Assembly: GCF_036516575.1 (NCBI RefSeq)
Contig: NZ_DATBTY010000003.1
Coordinates: forward strand, 1-64,000
Source of the DNA: Cerasibacillus sp036516575
Lineage (GTDB): Bacteria; Bacillota; Bacilli; Bacillales; Amphibacillaceae
Direction of reading: 5' to 3'
Length of the DNA stretch: 64,000 nt
Shown here one piece after another: positions 9,234 through 17,764 of the stretch (its first letter is position 1; every line of letters starts with the position of its first letter). The notes beneath the pieces are model-generated. The model made no database searches. It was not told the origin of the DNA and saw nothing but the letters and a program-made list of their open reading frames with translations. A program made the translations under genes and the position numbers.

Positions 9234-10958
9234 CTATCGATTTATCACAAAACGATTCGTATGTTCATTTAAGGATTCGGCTAAGGTTAATAACTTTAAT
9301 CCAATTTCATGTGTTCCTTGAATCTGTTTCATTTGTGTATCCCCACTTGCGAGCATCTCTTCCACACTAGCTAAGGTTTCTTGTGAGACAGAGGAGAAGC
9401 TATGTGTCACACGCTCTAGTTCTGGAATAATCTTATGAAATTCATTCATTCTTGTCTCGATACTTGTGATATTTTCATCCATTTTCGAAATACCTGCCAT
9501 CATTTCATCAATAGACTCTTTTGATTGATTCGACATAGACAACGTTTCTTTCGTACGTGCTAGCATGCTATCAAATTCATGGCTTGCCGTATGGGATGTT
9601 TCTCTTAAATGATTAATAGAACGCGTTATTTTTTCTGCAGCTTGTTTTGATTGATCAGCAAGCTTTCTTACCTCGTTCGCCACAACAGCAAAACCTTTGC
9701 CCTTTTCTCCTGCCCGTGCCGCTTCAATGGCTGCATTTAGCGATAATAAATTTGTTTGTTCAGCGATTTCCTGAATCGTTCCTGTAAATTTCCCAATCGA
9801 ATCCATACTATCTTCTACCTGTTTAATAATCATCGTCAAATGATTAAATTCACTTTCAAATGAATCGACCATTTGAATTAATGTTGACGTACTTTTTTCA
9901 CCTCGTCTGGCAGAATGAACTAAATTTTCCCGACTCATTGCTACGATACCCATATCAGTTTGAATGGCTGATACCTTTTCCTTTAGGGTATTAAATGATT
10001 CAATATTCGTTTCAGAACTACTCGCCGTTTGTTCAGCTCCTTCTTTAACGAGATGAACAGCATCTACTAAATCACCACTTGATGCTAACGTAATTTCCGA
10101 TGAATCTTGCAATCGATCCCCCGTTACTTTCAGCTGTGCTGTCGTTGCTTTGACTTGTTGGAGCATACTACGCATATGGTGAATAGCAGCCCGGTAACTT
10201 TTATGTAATGATGTTATTTCAGGAATCGTTGTCTGAATGTCTTCTGGGTCATCTAGTTTACCCTCACGAACATGACGCATCATATGACGTAATTTAGTCA
10301 GTGGTGTCGTCATACTTCTTACAAATAAAATGATAATCACAGTGGACATGATGATAAGCCCGACCGTTAACCACATAATAAATGTTGCTATACCGTTGAC
10401 TTCACTCATATAGGCCATTGTTGGTACAAGAAGCACATAAATACCTTCCATATCGTGAAGTGGACGGAAGGCTAATGTATAGTCCTCTTCACCTAAGCGT
10501 TCATGAAGGATACCACTTTCCTTCTTAACAATCGTATCTATGATTTGTTTCGGAATATCAGGTAATGTCTTTTTACTCAGCTCAAACGGCGTGGCCTGTC
10601 CATTTTCAATATAAAAATAATCCGATGCCATACCCTCTTTTTTTAATTGCTCTCTTTGTGAACGAATGCTTATTTCTAACTGTTGCATAAAGTAGGCATC
10701 GTCACCAACATATAAAAACTTTAAATTACTCGCAATCTGGTCCATTAATTCGACTTCACGTTGTAAACGATTTTCTATCTTTTCTACCGTCATTGTGCTC
10801 GATTTCTCATATGAAATGATTCCTACAAGAACGACAGAAATAACGAGAAGTGAAATAAACAGGATTAACAAACGTGTTTGCAAACTCATTTTTTCTAGAA
10901 GTTTTTTATGTAATGATGTTTTTAGGTATTTTGGCTTATCTTTAGTCTGTCTGGCCAC
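9234..10958 (-). CDS. Methyl-accepting chemotaxis protein
   Basis: This 574-residue receptor senses an extracellular signal and controls the CheA kinase. It has a cytoplasmic start, a first membrane helix (about 29-50), an extracellular sensor region (about 51-185, probably a single Cache-like domain), a second helix (about 190-212), a HAMP linker and a signalling domain. The hairpin tip of that domain is unmistakable: EQTNLLSLNAAIEAARAGE, followed by GFAVVANEVRKLAD. The GTG start follows GGGGGAG. The gene is monocistronic with its own terminator, and its ligand is unknown. Confidence 0.95.
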   Translation of the reverse strand: MARQTKDKPKYLKTSLHKKLLEKMSLQTRLLILFISLLVISVVLVGIISYEKSSTMTVEKIENRLQREVELMDQIASNLKFLYVGDDAYFMQQLEISIRSQREQLKKEGMASDYFYIENGQATPFELSKKTLPDIPKQIIDTIVKKESGILHERLGEEDYTLAFRPLHDMEGIYVLLVPTMAYMSEVNGIATFIMWLTVGLIIMSTVIIILFVRSMTTPLTKLRHMMRHVREGKLDDPEDIQTTIPEITSLHKSYRAAIHHMRSMLQQVKATTAQLKVTGDRLQDSSEITLASSGDLVDAVHLVKEGAEQTASSSETNIESFNTLKEKVSAIQTDMGIVAMSRENLVHSARRGEKSTSTLIQMVDSFESEFNHLTMIIKQVEDSMDSIGKFTGTIQEIAEQTNLLSLNAAIEAARAGEKGKGFAVVANEVRKLADQSKQAAEKITRSINHLRETSHTASHEFDSMLARTKETLSMSNQSKESIDEMMAGISKMDENITSIETRMNEFHKIIPELERVTHSFSSVSQETLASVEEMLASGDTQMKQIQGTHEIGLKLLTLAESLNEHTNRFVINR

Positions 10959-11094
10959 ACTTTCTCCCCCTTAAGTACTACCTCACGTTAAATTTTACCA
11001 ATCAACCATTAAGATATTGTAAATTTAAGGTAAAGTTTTACTTAATAATTAATAGGATGAAGGGACTTTTTGATTAATAAATGTTGGCTTTAGT

Positions 11095-11132
11095 TAAAAA
11101 AGTGGAAAGTAGAGCGATAGCTCTCTTTCCAC
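11095..11132 (-). terminator. Terminator after ctaB
   Basis: GTGGAAAG (11102-11109) pairs perfectly with CTTTCCAC (11125-11132). On the minus strand the hairpin runs into a T-rich tract (11095-11101) just beyond the ctaB stop codon. Confidence 0.8.
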
Positions 11133-11135
11133 CTT

Positions 11136-12038
11136 TTACAATTTAAAAAATATGCCAATCAACGCGTAAATAATAACTGTTGAAAAAAGAATCGTCATAT
11201 GAAGTAGGGAATAGATAAACATTGATTTAGCCCATTTTTCTGAGTCCATTTTTTGGTAACCAACAATGCTTAATATAAGCCATGATACATTTAAAATAAG
11301 TGCTACTAACATGAGTCCAAGACTAAGCGATTTAAACAAGAAACTAGTTGCAATTAATAAGACTAAATAAATATTTGTGCGAATATATGTCTTTTTAATC
11401 CCTTTAACAACTGGATACATCGGGACATTGGCAGCTTTGTATTCTTCGTGTTTCCGAATGGCAATCGAATAAAAGTGGGGCATTTGCCAGATAACGGAAA
11501 TAACAAAAAGACCTAAAATAGCAGGATGGGTAATATCTTGGTGAACAGCAGCCCAACCAATCAGTACAGGCATCGATCCTGAGATACTACCAACTTCTGT
11601 ATTATAAACGGTTGATCGCTTCGTCCACATCGTGTATGGAAAAACATAAAAAAACAAGCCTAAAAATCCTAGGATAGCTGCTAGTGGCGTTGTTAATAGA
11701 AGAACACCGATTCCGATTACAGCCATCACAATGCCAAGCCACAACACTGCTTTAGGTTTAATCTCCCCTGTTACAGTCGGCCTTTTTTTCGTCCGTTGCA
11801 TAATATTGTCAATGTCGCGGTCATATAAATTATTAAAAGCTCCCGCTGCACCAATGACGAGTGCGGTACCAATGAGGGCAAAAATAAATTCTGGTAATTT
11901 CTCAGAATATCCCACGTTATATGTATAAAGTGCTAATGTGAATCCGGCAACCATGGGGATTAAGTTTGATTTAATGATTCCCGTTTTAATCGTTTGGGCC
12001 AAGATTTGATAAGTTGTTACTTGTTCTTCCTTACGCAC
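11136..12038 (-). CDS. ctaB: Protoheme IX farnesyltransferase (heme O synthase)
   Basis: This membrane enzyme transfers a farnesyl group to heme B to make heme O, the precursor of heme A for the aa3-type terminal oxidase. The diagnostic prenyltransferase motif NNLYDRDIDNIMQRT (about residues 69-83) and KKRP are present, along with about nine membrane helices. The length of 300 aa is normal for CtaB/CyoE. It starts at GTG behind AAGGGAG. Unlike in Bacillus subtilis, neither ctaA nor the cytochrome oxidase genes are adjacent, so it stands alone between two terminators. Confidence 0.95.
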   Translation of the reverse strand: MRKEEQVTTYQILAQTIKTGIIKSNLIPMVAGFTLALYTYNVGYSEKLPEFIFALIGTALVIGAAGAFNNLYDRDIDNIMQRTKKRPTVTGEIKPKAVLWLGIVMAVIGIGVLLLTTPLAAILGFLGLFFYVFPYTMWTKRSTVYNTEVGSISGSMPVLIGWAAVHQDITHPAILGLFVISVIWQMPHFYSIAIRKHEEYKAANVPMYPVVKGIKKTYIRTNIYLVLLIATSFLFKSLSLGLMLVALILNVSWLILSIVGYQKMDSEKWAKSMFIYSLLHMTILFSTVIIYALIGIFFKL

Positions 12039-12448
12039 GTCGCGTCTTCTCCCTTACTTAGTAATAAAAAATTGTTGTCAACTCCCAAATGAGACACTTA
12101 CTAGAGTATATATTACATGGTATGGTTGTCAAGAAAGGTCGTATTTAATAATATGTCACCGTTATTTTTAAATAGGTATCGTATTGGAGTGGGCAATGGT
12201 AGGTAAGTCAGTGCGGCTTGCTCCGGTTACCTCACTTTGAACACGTCAATGATAGATAAGTCAACCGAACCCCGCTACTTAGCTCGCTTTATGGTGTCAC
12301 TTTAACACAGGTAAAAAAGTGAGCCTGGGACAGTAAAAGAACTATAAAGCATGTTTATTTCTAAAAAGTAAAAGCGCATGAAATCAAATGTAAAAACCTT
12401 GATTTCATGCGCTTTTTAAATTTTTATCGAGTTTCATCCCACCTCTCT
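12039..12448. other. Gene-free region between bioB and ctaB
   Basis: I find no coding sequence here. It contains the strong bioB terminator (12370-12416), an imperfect 17-base direct repeat (12194-12210 and 12247-12263, two mismatches) and the phrase GAGCCTGGGACA near 12322, which resembles short intergenic elements seen in several Firmicutes. The rest looks like decayed sequence. Confidence 0.5.
12370..12416 (-). terminator. Strong terminator after bioB
   Basis: An 18-base perfect stem (12370-12387 with 12399-12416) with A/T runs at its foot can terminate in both directions. It lies 32 bases beyond the bioB stop codon. Confidence 0.9.
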
Positions 12449-13456
12449 TTAATGGGCAGTTGCTCTTTCGGTGTTTAACGGTTCCATATCAATCTCAAAT
12501 CCGAGATCTTCCATCATTTGATAGTCGTAGTTACGTTCGGCCCCTTCAGTCGTTAAGTAATCTCCTATAAAGATGGAGTTTGCTGGGAAAAGTCCAAACG
12601 GTTGTAAACTCCGTAAATTAACTTCCCGCCCTCCAGAAATACGAATCTCCTTCGTTGGATTAATAAAACGGAAAAGACAGAGTACTTTCAAACAATAACG
12701 TGGATCGAGCTCATTTGTACCTTCTAATGGTGTTCCATCAATGGCATGCAAGAAGTTTACTGGTATGGAATCAGCGTCCATCACTTTCAAACTCCGAGCC
12801 ATATCGATGACATCTGCTTTCTTTTCCTTCATTCCGATAATGACACCAGAGCACGGTGAGATTCCCATACTTTTTGCATAATCGACCGTTCTGACGCGGT
12901 CATCATACGTATGTGATGTCGTAATGTTCTCGTGATTGTTCTTTGATGTATTAATATTATGGTTGTAGCGATCGACTCCTGCCTCTTTTAAGCGCTCAGC
13001 CTGTCCTGGTTTTAAAATTCCTAAACAAGCACAAACAGTCATATCTGCATGCTTATCTTTAATTTCTTTTACAGAGTCAACAACAACATCTAATTCATGA
13101 TGTGTTGGACCTCTTCCACTCATCACGATACAATATGTGCCAACATTTAAGTCTTTGGCACGCTGTGCACCAGCGACAATTTCATTCTGATCAAGAAGTG
13201 GGTATTTCTCAATCGGCGCTTTTGATACAATTGATTGTGCACAATAGCCGCAGTTTTCAGGACAAAGCCCTGATTTTGTATTAATGATCATATTTAATTT
13301 TACTTTATTGCCGAAATAATGTTTACGTACTTGATAAGCTGCATGAAGAAGTGGTAACAGATCTTCATCTGGACTATCCAAAACCGATAATGCTTCTGCA
13401 TCCGTTATTTCTTCTCCATTAAGCACTTTGTCCGCTAATTGGCCATATACATTCAT
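12449..13456 (-). CDS. bioB: Biotin synthase
   Basis: This radical-SAM enzyme inserts sulfur into dethiobiotin to make biotin. The SAM-cluster motif CPENCGYC has its three Cys at residues 65, 69 and 72, and the YNHNINTSKNNH segment and the SGGREVNLR loop are typical of BioB. The 335 aa length is normal. The ATG overlaps the bioY stop codon by one base (TAATG), and AGGAG lies inside the end of bioY, so the two are translationally coupled. No other biotin synthesis genes are nearby, which suggests the cell makes biotin from imported or elsewhere-encoded precursors. Confidence 0.97.
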   Translation of the reverse strand: MNVYGQLADKVLNGEEITDAEALSVLDSPDEDLLPLLHAAYQVRKHYFGNKVKLNMIINTKSGLCPENCGYCAQSIVSKAPIEKYPLLDQNEIVAGAQRAKDLNVGTYCIVMSGRGPTHHELDVVVDSVKEIKDKHADMTVCACLGILKPGQAERLKEAGVDRYNHNINTSKNNHENITTSHTYDDRVRTVDYAKSMGISPCSGVIIGMKEKKADVIDMARSLKVMDADSIPVNFLHAIDGTPLEGTNELDPRYCLKVLCLFRFINPTKEIRISGGREVNLRSLQPFGLFPANSIFIGDYLTTEGAERNYDYQMMEDLGFEIDMEPLNTERATAH

Positions 13457-14064
13457 TATTTTCCACTCCTATTCTGCGACGTTTTATTAATGATATGTCG
13501 CATCCGATAACCAAACACACCCGCGAAGATAGCAAGAATAATATCTTTTGGTAGTGGAGCCATCATCCAAAGCCAAGCTAACTTATATGTAAATTCAGGT
13601 GGTGCAACTGCCCAAATTTGATAAGCAAAGTACATCCAATTCGTTCCAAAAATATAAATAATCACTGTCGCAATGAGCGCCGCTGTAATATAGGCCGTGC
13701 GGCTACTGTATACTTCAACGATTTTACCGGTTAAATATGCTGTAAAAATAAATGCGATAATAAATCCAAACGTCGGGCTCATCAACTGAGCAAATCCTCC
13801 TGTAAAACGTGCAAAAACAGGCGCACCAGCTAAGCCGACAAAGGCATATACCGCCATTGAAATAGCACCTAAGCGACTACCTAAAATAACACCTGCTAAT
13901 ATCGCAAAAAATGCTTGAAGTGTAATCGGCACTCCTCCAACAACCATAAATGGCGCAAATGATGTAATATTAGCACCAATCATCATGAGCGCTGAGAACA
14001 TCCCAATGTAAGCGATGTCTAATGCTCTAAAACGACTTTTCGTTCCTACTGTTGTAGAATTCAA
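13456..14064 (-). CDS. bioY: Biotin transporter substrate-binding subunit BioY
   Basis: This is the membrane S-component that captures biotin for an ECF-type importer or acts alone. It has about six hydrophobic helices and the BioY phrases GGVPITLQAFFAILAG and FARFTGGFAQLMSPTFGF. The frame is open to 14124, but that start lies on the -35 box. I prefer the TTG at 14064 (202 aa), which has GGGGTGA 5 bases upstream and gives the usual family length. It forms a two-gene operon with bioB under a BirA-like operator. Confidence 0.9.
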   Translation of the reverse strand: MNSTTVGTKSRFRALDIAYIGMFSALMMIGANITSFAPFMVVGGVPITLQAFFAILAGVILGSRLGAISMAVYAFVGLAGAPVFARFTGGFAQLMSPTFGFIIAFIFTAYLTGKIVEVYSSRTAYITAALIATVIIYIFGTNWMYFAYQIWAVAPPEFTYKLAWLWMMAPLPKDIILAIFAGVFGYRMRHIINKTSQNRSGK

Positions 14065-14098
14065 ATTAATCACCCCATTGTTTCTATTTCTTATAGAA

Positions 14099-14147
14099 TA
14101 AATGATATTCTCACCGTTTGTCAACCTGACATTTTATTGGTTAACAT
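14099..14147 (-). promoter_or_regulatory. bioYB promoter with BirA-like operator
   Basis: On the minus strand TTGACA (14119-14124) and TATTCT are 18 bases apart. A dyad whose halves read TTGTCAACC (14118-14126) and GGTTAACAT (14139-14147) on the plus strand overlaps the -35. This resembles BirA operators that repress biotin genes when biotin is plentiful. The 12-base gap is shorter than the E. coli operator, so the assignment is tentative. Confidence 0.55.
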
Positions 14148-14163
14148 ATAATGAGTGACAAAA

Positions 14164-14191
14164 AAAGAGACTTGTTTCTCATAGTCTCTTT
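14164..14191 (-). terminator. Hairpin terminator
   Basis: A perfect 9-base stem (14164-14172 with 14183-14191) is followed on the minus strand by a long T-run. It lies upstream of bioY with no intact minus-strand gene directly ahead of it, so it may be left over from a lost gene. Confidence 0.6.
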
Positions 14192-14240
14192 AAAAAAATA
14201 AATATGTTATTTCTGTAAAATACAGCGGCCACGCCCATGA

Positions 14241-14381
14241 GGTATACAAAGGGGAGTCCCAAATGTTGTTAAAGCAGGAAATATTCATAAAGTTAACGAT
14301 AACATTTGGAATACAGCAGGTGGCGTAATCGCTGCTAATTTAATGCTAGACGATTTAGAGAAAATCATGGATAAACAATAA
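14241..14381 (+). pseudogene. C-terminal remnant of an unidentified protein
   Basis: A 46-codon open stretch between a TGA (14238-14240) and a TAA (14379-14381) has no start codon with a ribosome site in frame but reads like a real protein end, containing KAGNIHKVNDNIWNTAGG and then NLMLDDLEKIMDKQ. It is followed directly by a terminator, as a true gene end would be. I do not recognise the family. It is probably what remains of a deleted gene between bioY and htpG. An ATG with AAAGGGGAG at 14263 opens a 21-codon frame in another phase that looks accidental. Confidence 0.45.
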
Positions 14382-14390
14382 CTGCTAAAT

Positions 14391-14428
14391 AAAACGCCCA
14401 TCACAGCATGACATGTGGTGGGCGTTTT
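14391..14428. terminator. Bidirectional terminator between the gene remnant and htpG
   Basis: AAAACGCCCA (14391-14400) pairs with TGGGCGTTTT (14419-14428). It ends both the plus-strand remnant and the minus-strand htpG. Confidence 0.85.
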
Positions 14429-14433
14429 TAAAG

Positions 14434-16314
14434 TTAATTCATCACTTTACAAATATCATTGGAAAATTCGACTGGATCTTTAATTGGCATACCTTCGATG
14501 AGTAAGGCTTGGTTATATAATAAGTTAGTATATAGAGCGAATTTTTCTTTATCCTTTTCAAATGAGCTCTTTAATGATCGGTATACATCATGATCGGGGT
14601 TAATTTCGAGTATCTTTTCTGCTTCAATTTGTTGATTATTTGGCATGGCATTGAGAACTTTTTCCATTTCTAATGAAATATCCCCATCAGCAGCCAAGCA
14701 AACAGGATGTGTTTTTAATCGTTTAGACACACGGACATCTTTTACTTTTCCATCAAGGATTTTCTTCATTTCAGCGAAGAGGTCTTTGTTTTCATCTGCT
14801 TCTTGTTTGGCTTTCTTATCTTCCTCTTCCATATCAATGCCTAAATCACCACTTGATACTGAGCGGAATTCTTTTTCTTTATATGTTGCGAGCATCTTGA
14901 TGGCAAATTCATCAACTTCATCTGTGAAATATAAAATTTCATACCCTTTATCGGCAACTAATTCCGTTTGTGGGAGCTTTTCAATACGCTCGTTTGATTC
15001 ACCAGTCGCATAGTAAATATACTTCTGATCTTCTGGCATTCTTTCCACATATTCTTCTAAGCTAACCAATTTCTTCTCAGTTGACGAATAGAATAATAGC
15101 AAATCTTGTAATGTCTCTTTATGAGCACCAAAATCGCTATAGACCCCGTATTTCAATTGACGACCAAAAGCGTCATAGAACTTTTCATATGTCTCGCGAT
15201 CATTACGTAACATCTTTAATAATTCCCGTTTAATTCGGCGCGTGATATTCTTTTCAATTAACTTTAATTGGCGATCATGTTGTAACATTTCTCGGGATAT
15301 ATTTAATGATAAATCTTTTGAATCGACCATCCCTTTAACAAAACTAAAGTAATCTGGGATTAGGTCCCCGTTCTTGTCCATGATTAAGACACTATTGGCA
15401 TAAAGTTCAAGGCCTTTTTCATACTCAGCTGTATAGTAATCGAACGGCGTTGTTTCTGGAATGTAAAGAATCGCATCATAGCGAATCGTTCCATCAGCTT
15501 TAATATGGATATGTTTTAAAGGTTTATCAAAGCCATAGCGTTTTTCATTATAGAAATTTACGTAGTCCTCGTCTGTTAATTCATTTTGATTTTTTCGCCA
15601 AATGGGTACCATGCTATTGATCGTTTCTTCTTCAGTATACTCAACATATTCATCACTGTCGTCATCTTTTGGCTTACTTTTCGTTACATCCATCTTAATA
15701 GGGTAGCGAATAAAATCAGAGTACTTCTTCACAATGTCCTTTATGCGATATTCCTCAAGAAATTGGTCATAATCTTCTTCGTCTTGATTTTCTTTAAGTT
15801 CTAAAATAATTTCTGTTCCGACAGCCTCTTTTTCACAAGGTTCAATTGTATATCCATCCGCACCAGAAGATTCCCATTTATAAGCCTCATCACTACCTAA
15901 TGCACGGCTCTTAACCGTGACAACATCTGCAACCATAAAAGCAGCATAAAACCCTACCCCAAATTGACCAATAATATCATATTCATCATCGATTTCATTA
16001 GCCTTTTTAAATGATAGGGAACCACTTTTAGCTATCGTACCAAGGTTTGTTTCAAGCTCTTCTTTGGTCATACCTATCCCTGTGTCGATTATGCTCAATG
16101 TCCGATTTTCTTTATCGGCTTCTAATTTTATGTAGTATTTAGAGCGATCGAATGTTAAAGTGTCATCTGTTAACGTTTTATAGTAAATTTTATCAATGGC
16201 ATCACTCGCATTAGAGATTAATTCGCGAAGAAAAACTTCCTTTTGCGAGTAAATGGAGTTAATCATCATTTCTAATAGACGTTTTGACTCGGCTTGGAAT
16301 TGCTTTTTTGTCAT
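14434..16314 (-). CDS. htpG: Molecular chaperone HtpG (Hsp90 family)
   Basis: This is the cytosolic ATP-dependent Hsp90 chaperone. The N-terminal GHKL ATPase shows ELISNASDAIDKI (with the catalytic Glu and Mg-binding Asn), DTGIGMT and GQFGVGFYAAFMVAD; the middle domain contains SLNISREMLQ, and the C-terminal dimerisation domain completes 626 aa, a normal length. The ATG at 16314 follows GGAAGG at good spacing; a TTG 18 bases upstream would place the ribosome site inside the gene. It is a single-gene unit with its own promoter, a CIRCE operator and a terminator. Confidence 0.97.
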   Translation of the reverse strand: MTKKQFQAESKRLLEMMINSIYSQKEVFLRELISNASDAIDKIYYKTLTDDTLTFDRSKYYIKLEADKENRTLSIIDTGIGMTKEELETNLGTIAKSGSLSFKKANEIDDEYDIIGQFGVGFYAAFMVADVVTVKSRALGSDEAYKWESSGADGYTIEPCEKEAVGTEIILELKENQDEEDYDQFLEEYRIKDIVKKYSDFIRYPIKMDVTKSKPKDDDSDEYVEYTEEETINSMVPIWRKNQNELTDEDYVNFYNEKRYGFDKPLKHIHIKADGTIRYDAILYIPETTPFDYYTAEYEKGLELYANSVLIMDKNGDLIPDYFSFVKGMVDSKDLSLNISREMLQHDRQLKLIEKNITRRIKRELLKMLRNDRETYEKFYDAFGRQLKYGVYSDFGAHKETLQDLLLFYSSTEKKLVSLEEYVERMPEDQKYIYYATGESNERIEKLPQTELVADKGYEILYFTDEVDEFAIKMLATYKEKEFRSVSSGDLGIDMEEEDKKAKQEADENKDLFAEMKKILDGKVKDVRVSKRLKTHPVCLAADGDISLEMEKVLNAMPNNQQIEAEKILEINPDHDVYRSLKSSFEKDKEKFALYTNLLYNQALLIEGMPIKDPVEFSNDICKVMN

Positions 16315-16349
16315 TATATTCCTTCCCTTCAACGTTTAGTATGTTTATA

Positions 16350-16376
16350 TTAGCACTCTCATGTAAAGAGTGATAA
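16350..16376 (-). promoter_or_regulatory. CIRCE operator (HrcA site) of htpG
   Basis: TTAGCACTC (16350-16358), 9 bases, then GAGTGATAA (16368-16376): this matches the CIRCE inverted repeat with one mismatch in the second arm. It lies just downstream of the predicted transcription start, the usual place for HrcA repression. Confidence 0.9.
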
Positions 16377-16386
16377 TCCCATTATT

Positions 16387-16415
16387 TTTTTATCATATCT
16401 CGCGAAGCGTGTCAA
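16387..16415 (-). promoter_or_regulatory. Promoter of htpG
   Basis: On the minus strand a perfect TTGACA (16410-16415) is 17 bases from TAAAAA (16387-16392). The start of transcription would fall near 16380, directly before the CIRCE repeat. Confidence 0.7.
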
Positions 16416-16489
16416 AGGAAGTGTCTCTTCATCGTGTTAGAAAAACTTCATTATTTTAAGCAAGTCATTCATTTTTATGTTAAAATAAA

Positions 16490-16762
16490 TTAAATAACTA
16501 CGTAATGTAAAGTCACACTTGAACTACTCACCACATAACACCTTTTCGGGTTGTTTGATGTGGGAGATTCCTTTTTTAATTGTGTTAATTCAGCCGAACA
16601 AGAATGGTAAGTTAATCCTTTGCCAGTTTCTTTGTATGTATCGTTCCATTTCCCTAAAAAGTGATTAAATACAAAACGACTACATCCGATTGTTTTAGCA
16701 ATTAAGATTTCCTGTTCTTTGGTTCGATAGATACGGAATTTGTACGCTTTGTTGACTAACAT
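16490..16762 (-). pseudogene. TnpB N-terminal remnant (IS200/IS605 family)
   Basis: The first 65-70 residues match the start of TnpB, the accessory RNA-guided nuclease of IS200/IS605 elements: MLVNKAYKFRIYRTKEQ, CSRFVFNHFLGKWNDTYKETG and SAELTQLKKE. The frame then leaves homology and stops after about 90 residues, whereas intact TnpB has about 370-400 with a RuvC domain. The gene is therefore broken and inactive. Confidence 0.8.
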
Positions 16763-16888
16763 TGTTTTCACCTTACTTTGACCTTGACTTTCAATGTACT
16801 CTTCAACGACGTTGAGTGGAGCTTCACCAGTCGTGAGTAAGCAAAAACTTCTCGACCAAAACATTTCTTTCCATAACTTTTTTCTTAT
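16763..16888 (-). pseudogene. TnpA C-terminal remnant (IS200/IS605 family)
   Basis: The stretch reading KKLWKEMFWSRSFCLLTTG and then APLNVVEEYIESQGQ is the end of the Y1-type TnpA transposase. The reading frame runs without a stop straight into tnpB. The catalytic HUH and Tyr regions are missing, because a stop codon (16889-16891) lies just upstream. Only about 42 residues remain of roughly 130-150. Confidence 0.75.
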
Positions 16889-17155
16889 TTATGGGAAGTC
16901 ACGTTTTATCAAACGAGAACTTGCACTTTAATAAGCGTTGATAACAACATTAGCCTTTCTCTTATATAAGACTGATTATATCAACAAGGTATAAAGCGGA
17001 CAACAAAACGTCTTTAGGCTATCGCCTAATCGACATTCATCTCCCCCTTATCGTTGGGCTAAAGCCCTTCGCACCATGGAAGAGGGAGGATTCTGTCGAA
17101 ATGCAGATAAATATTTATAACATTTTTTCTATTATTATTGGAGGTCTATTTCGTT

Positions 17156-17518
17156 ATGGAATATCCTATATTATCGGAATGTCCGGTATGTAGCGGAACA
17201 TTAATCGCCACAAAATTAAAATGTAACACATGTCAAACGACGGTCGAAAATGCATTTACCTTATCAAAGTTCTCTTTACTGGATGAAGAGCAACTACGTT
17301 TTATTGAAGCCTTCCTCGTTAATCGTGGGAATATTAAAGTCGTTGAAAAAGAATTAGGCATTTCATATCCCACTGTTCGAAACAAACTTAAAAACATTAT
17401 TTCAATTCTTGGTTATGAAATAAATACGCCAAGTGATGTTAGTAAAGAAAAAGTTGTTTCAATGCTCGAAAAGGGCGAAATCTCTCCAGATGAAGCCATC
17501 GAATTATTGAAAGAATAG
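17156..17518 (+). CDS. DUF2089 family zinc-ribbon/HTH protein
   Basis: This 120-residue protein has an N-terminal four-Cys zinc ribbon (Cys 9, 12, 23 and 26), a helix-turn-helix-like segment (ELGISYPTVRNKLKNII) and a C-terminal SHOCT-like helix pair (VSMLEKGEISPDEAIELL). These are the features of the DUF2089 family of probable transcription regulators. The ATG at 17156 has GGAGGT 10 bases upstream. In relatives the gene often precedes DUF4097 or membrane-stress genes; here the next plus-strand gene encodes a secreted protein. Its target is unknown. Confidence 0.8.
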   Translation: MEYPILSECPVCSGTLIATKLKCNTCQTTVENAFTLSKFSLLDEEQLRFIEAFLVNRGNIKVVEKELGISYPTVRNKLKNIISILGYEINTPSDVSKEKVVSMLEKGEISPDEAIELLKE

Positions 17519-17567
17519 GAATTGATTTTTATAGACTTTTCAACCCTGAGACAGTATGATATATAGT

Positions 17568-17633
17568 ATATATGCTCGGTGCTGAGCGTCCATCCAATCC
17601 ACATCACAACATAACCAGATATCGAGCATATAT
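17568..17633. repeat. 11-base inverted repeat
   Basis: The arms at 17568-17578 and 17623-17633 are perfectly complementary (the left arm ends in TATATGCTCG) and enclose 44 bases. No T-run follows, so it is not an obvious terminator. It lies between the DUF2089 gene and the secreted-protein gene. Confidence 0.6.
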
Positions 17634-17764
17634 GTTGGAAAAGAAGTATCCTCGGATCCATAATCTATGACATATCGTATCATACATAAATACTTTTTTG
17701 TAATATTTTCCGAAATATCCGAATATACATGTATTGATACAAAAATAGGTTTAGGAGGGATGAC

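Larger units (their letters stand above)
16490..17102 (-). mobile_element. Degenerate IS200/IS605-family element
   Basis: Pieces of tnpA and tnpB lie together with a strongly structured segment at 17029-17102 in which CGACA pairs with TGTCG at the outside and GGGCTAAAGCCC forms an inner palindrome. Such subterminal hairpins mark the ends of IS200/IS605 elements. Exact boundaries cannot be fixed from this window alone, and the element is no longer mobile by itself. Confidence 0.6.

Noticed and set aside
14263..14330. ATG with AAAGGGGAG opening a 21-codon frame
   Set aside because: The protein-like sequence is in a different frame; this short frame looks accidental.
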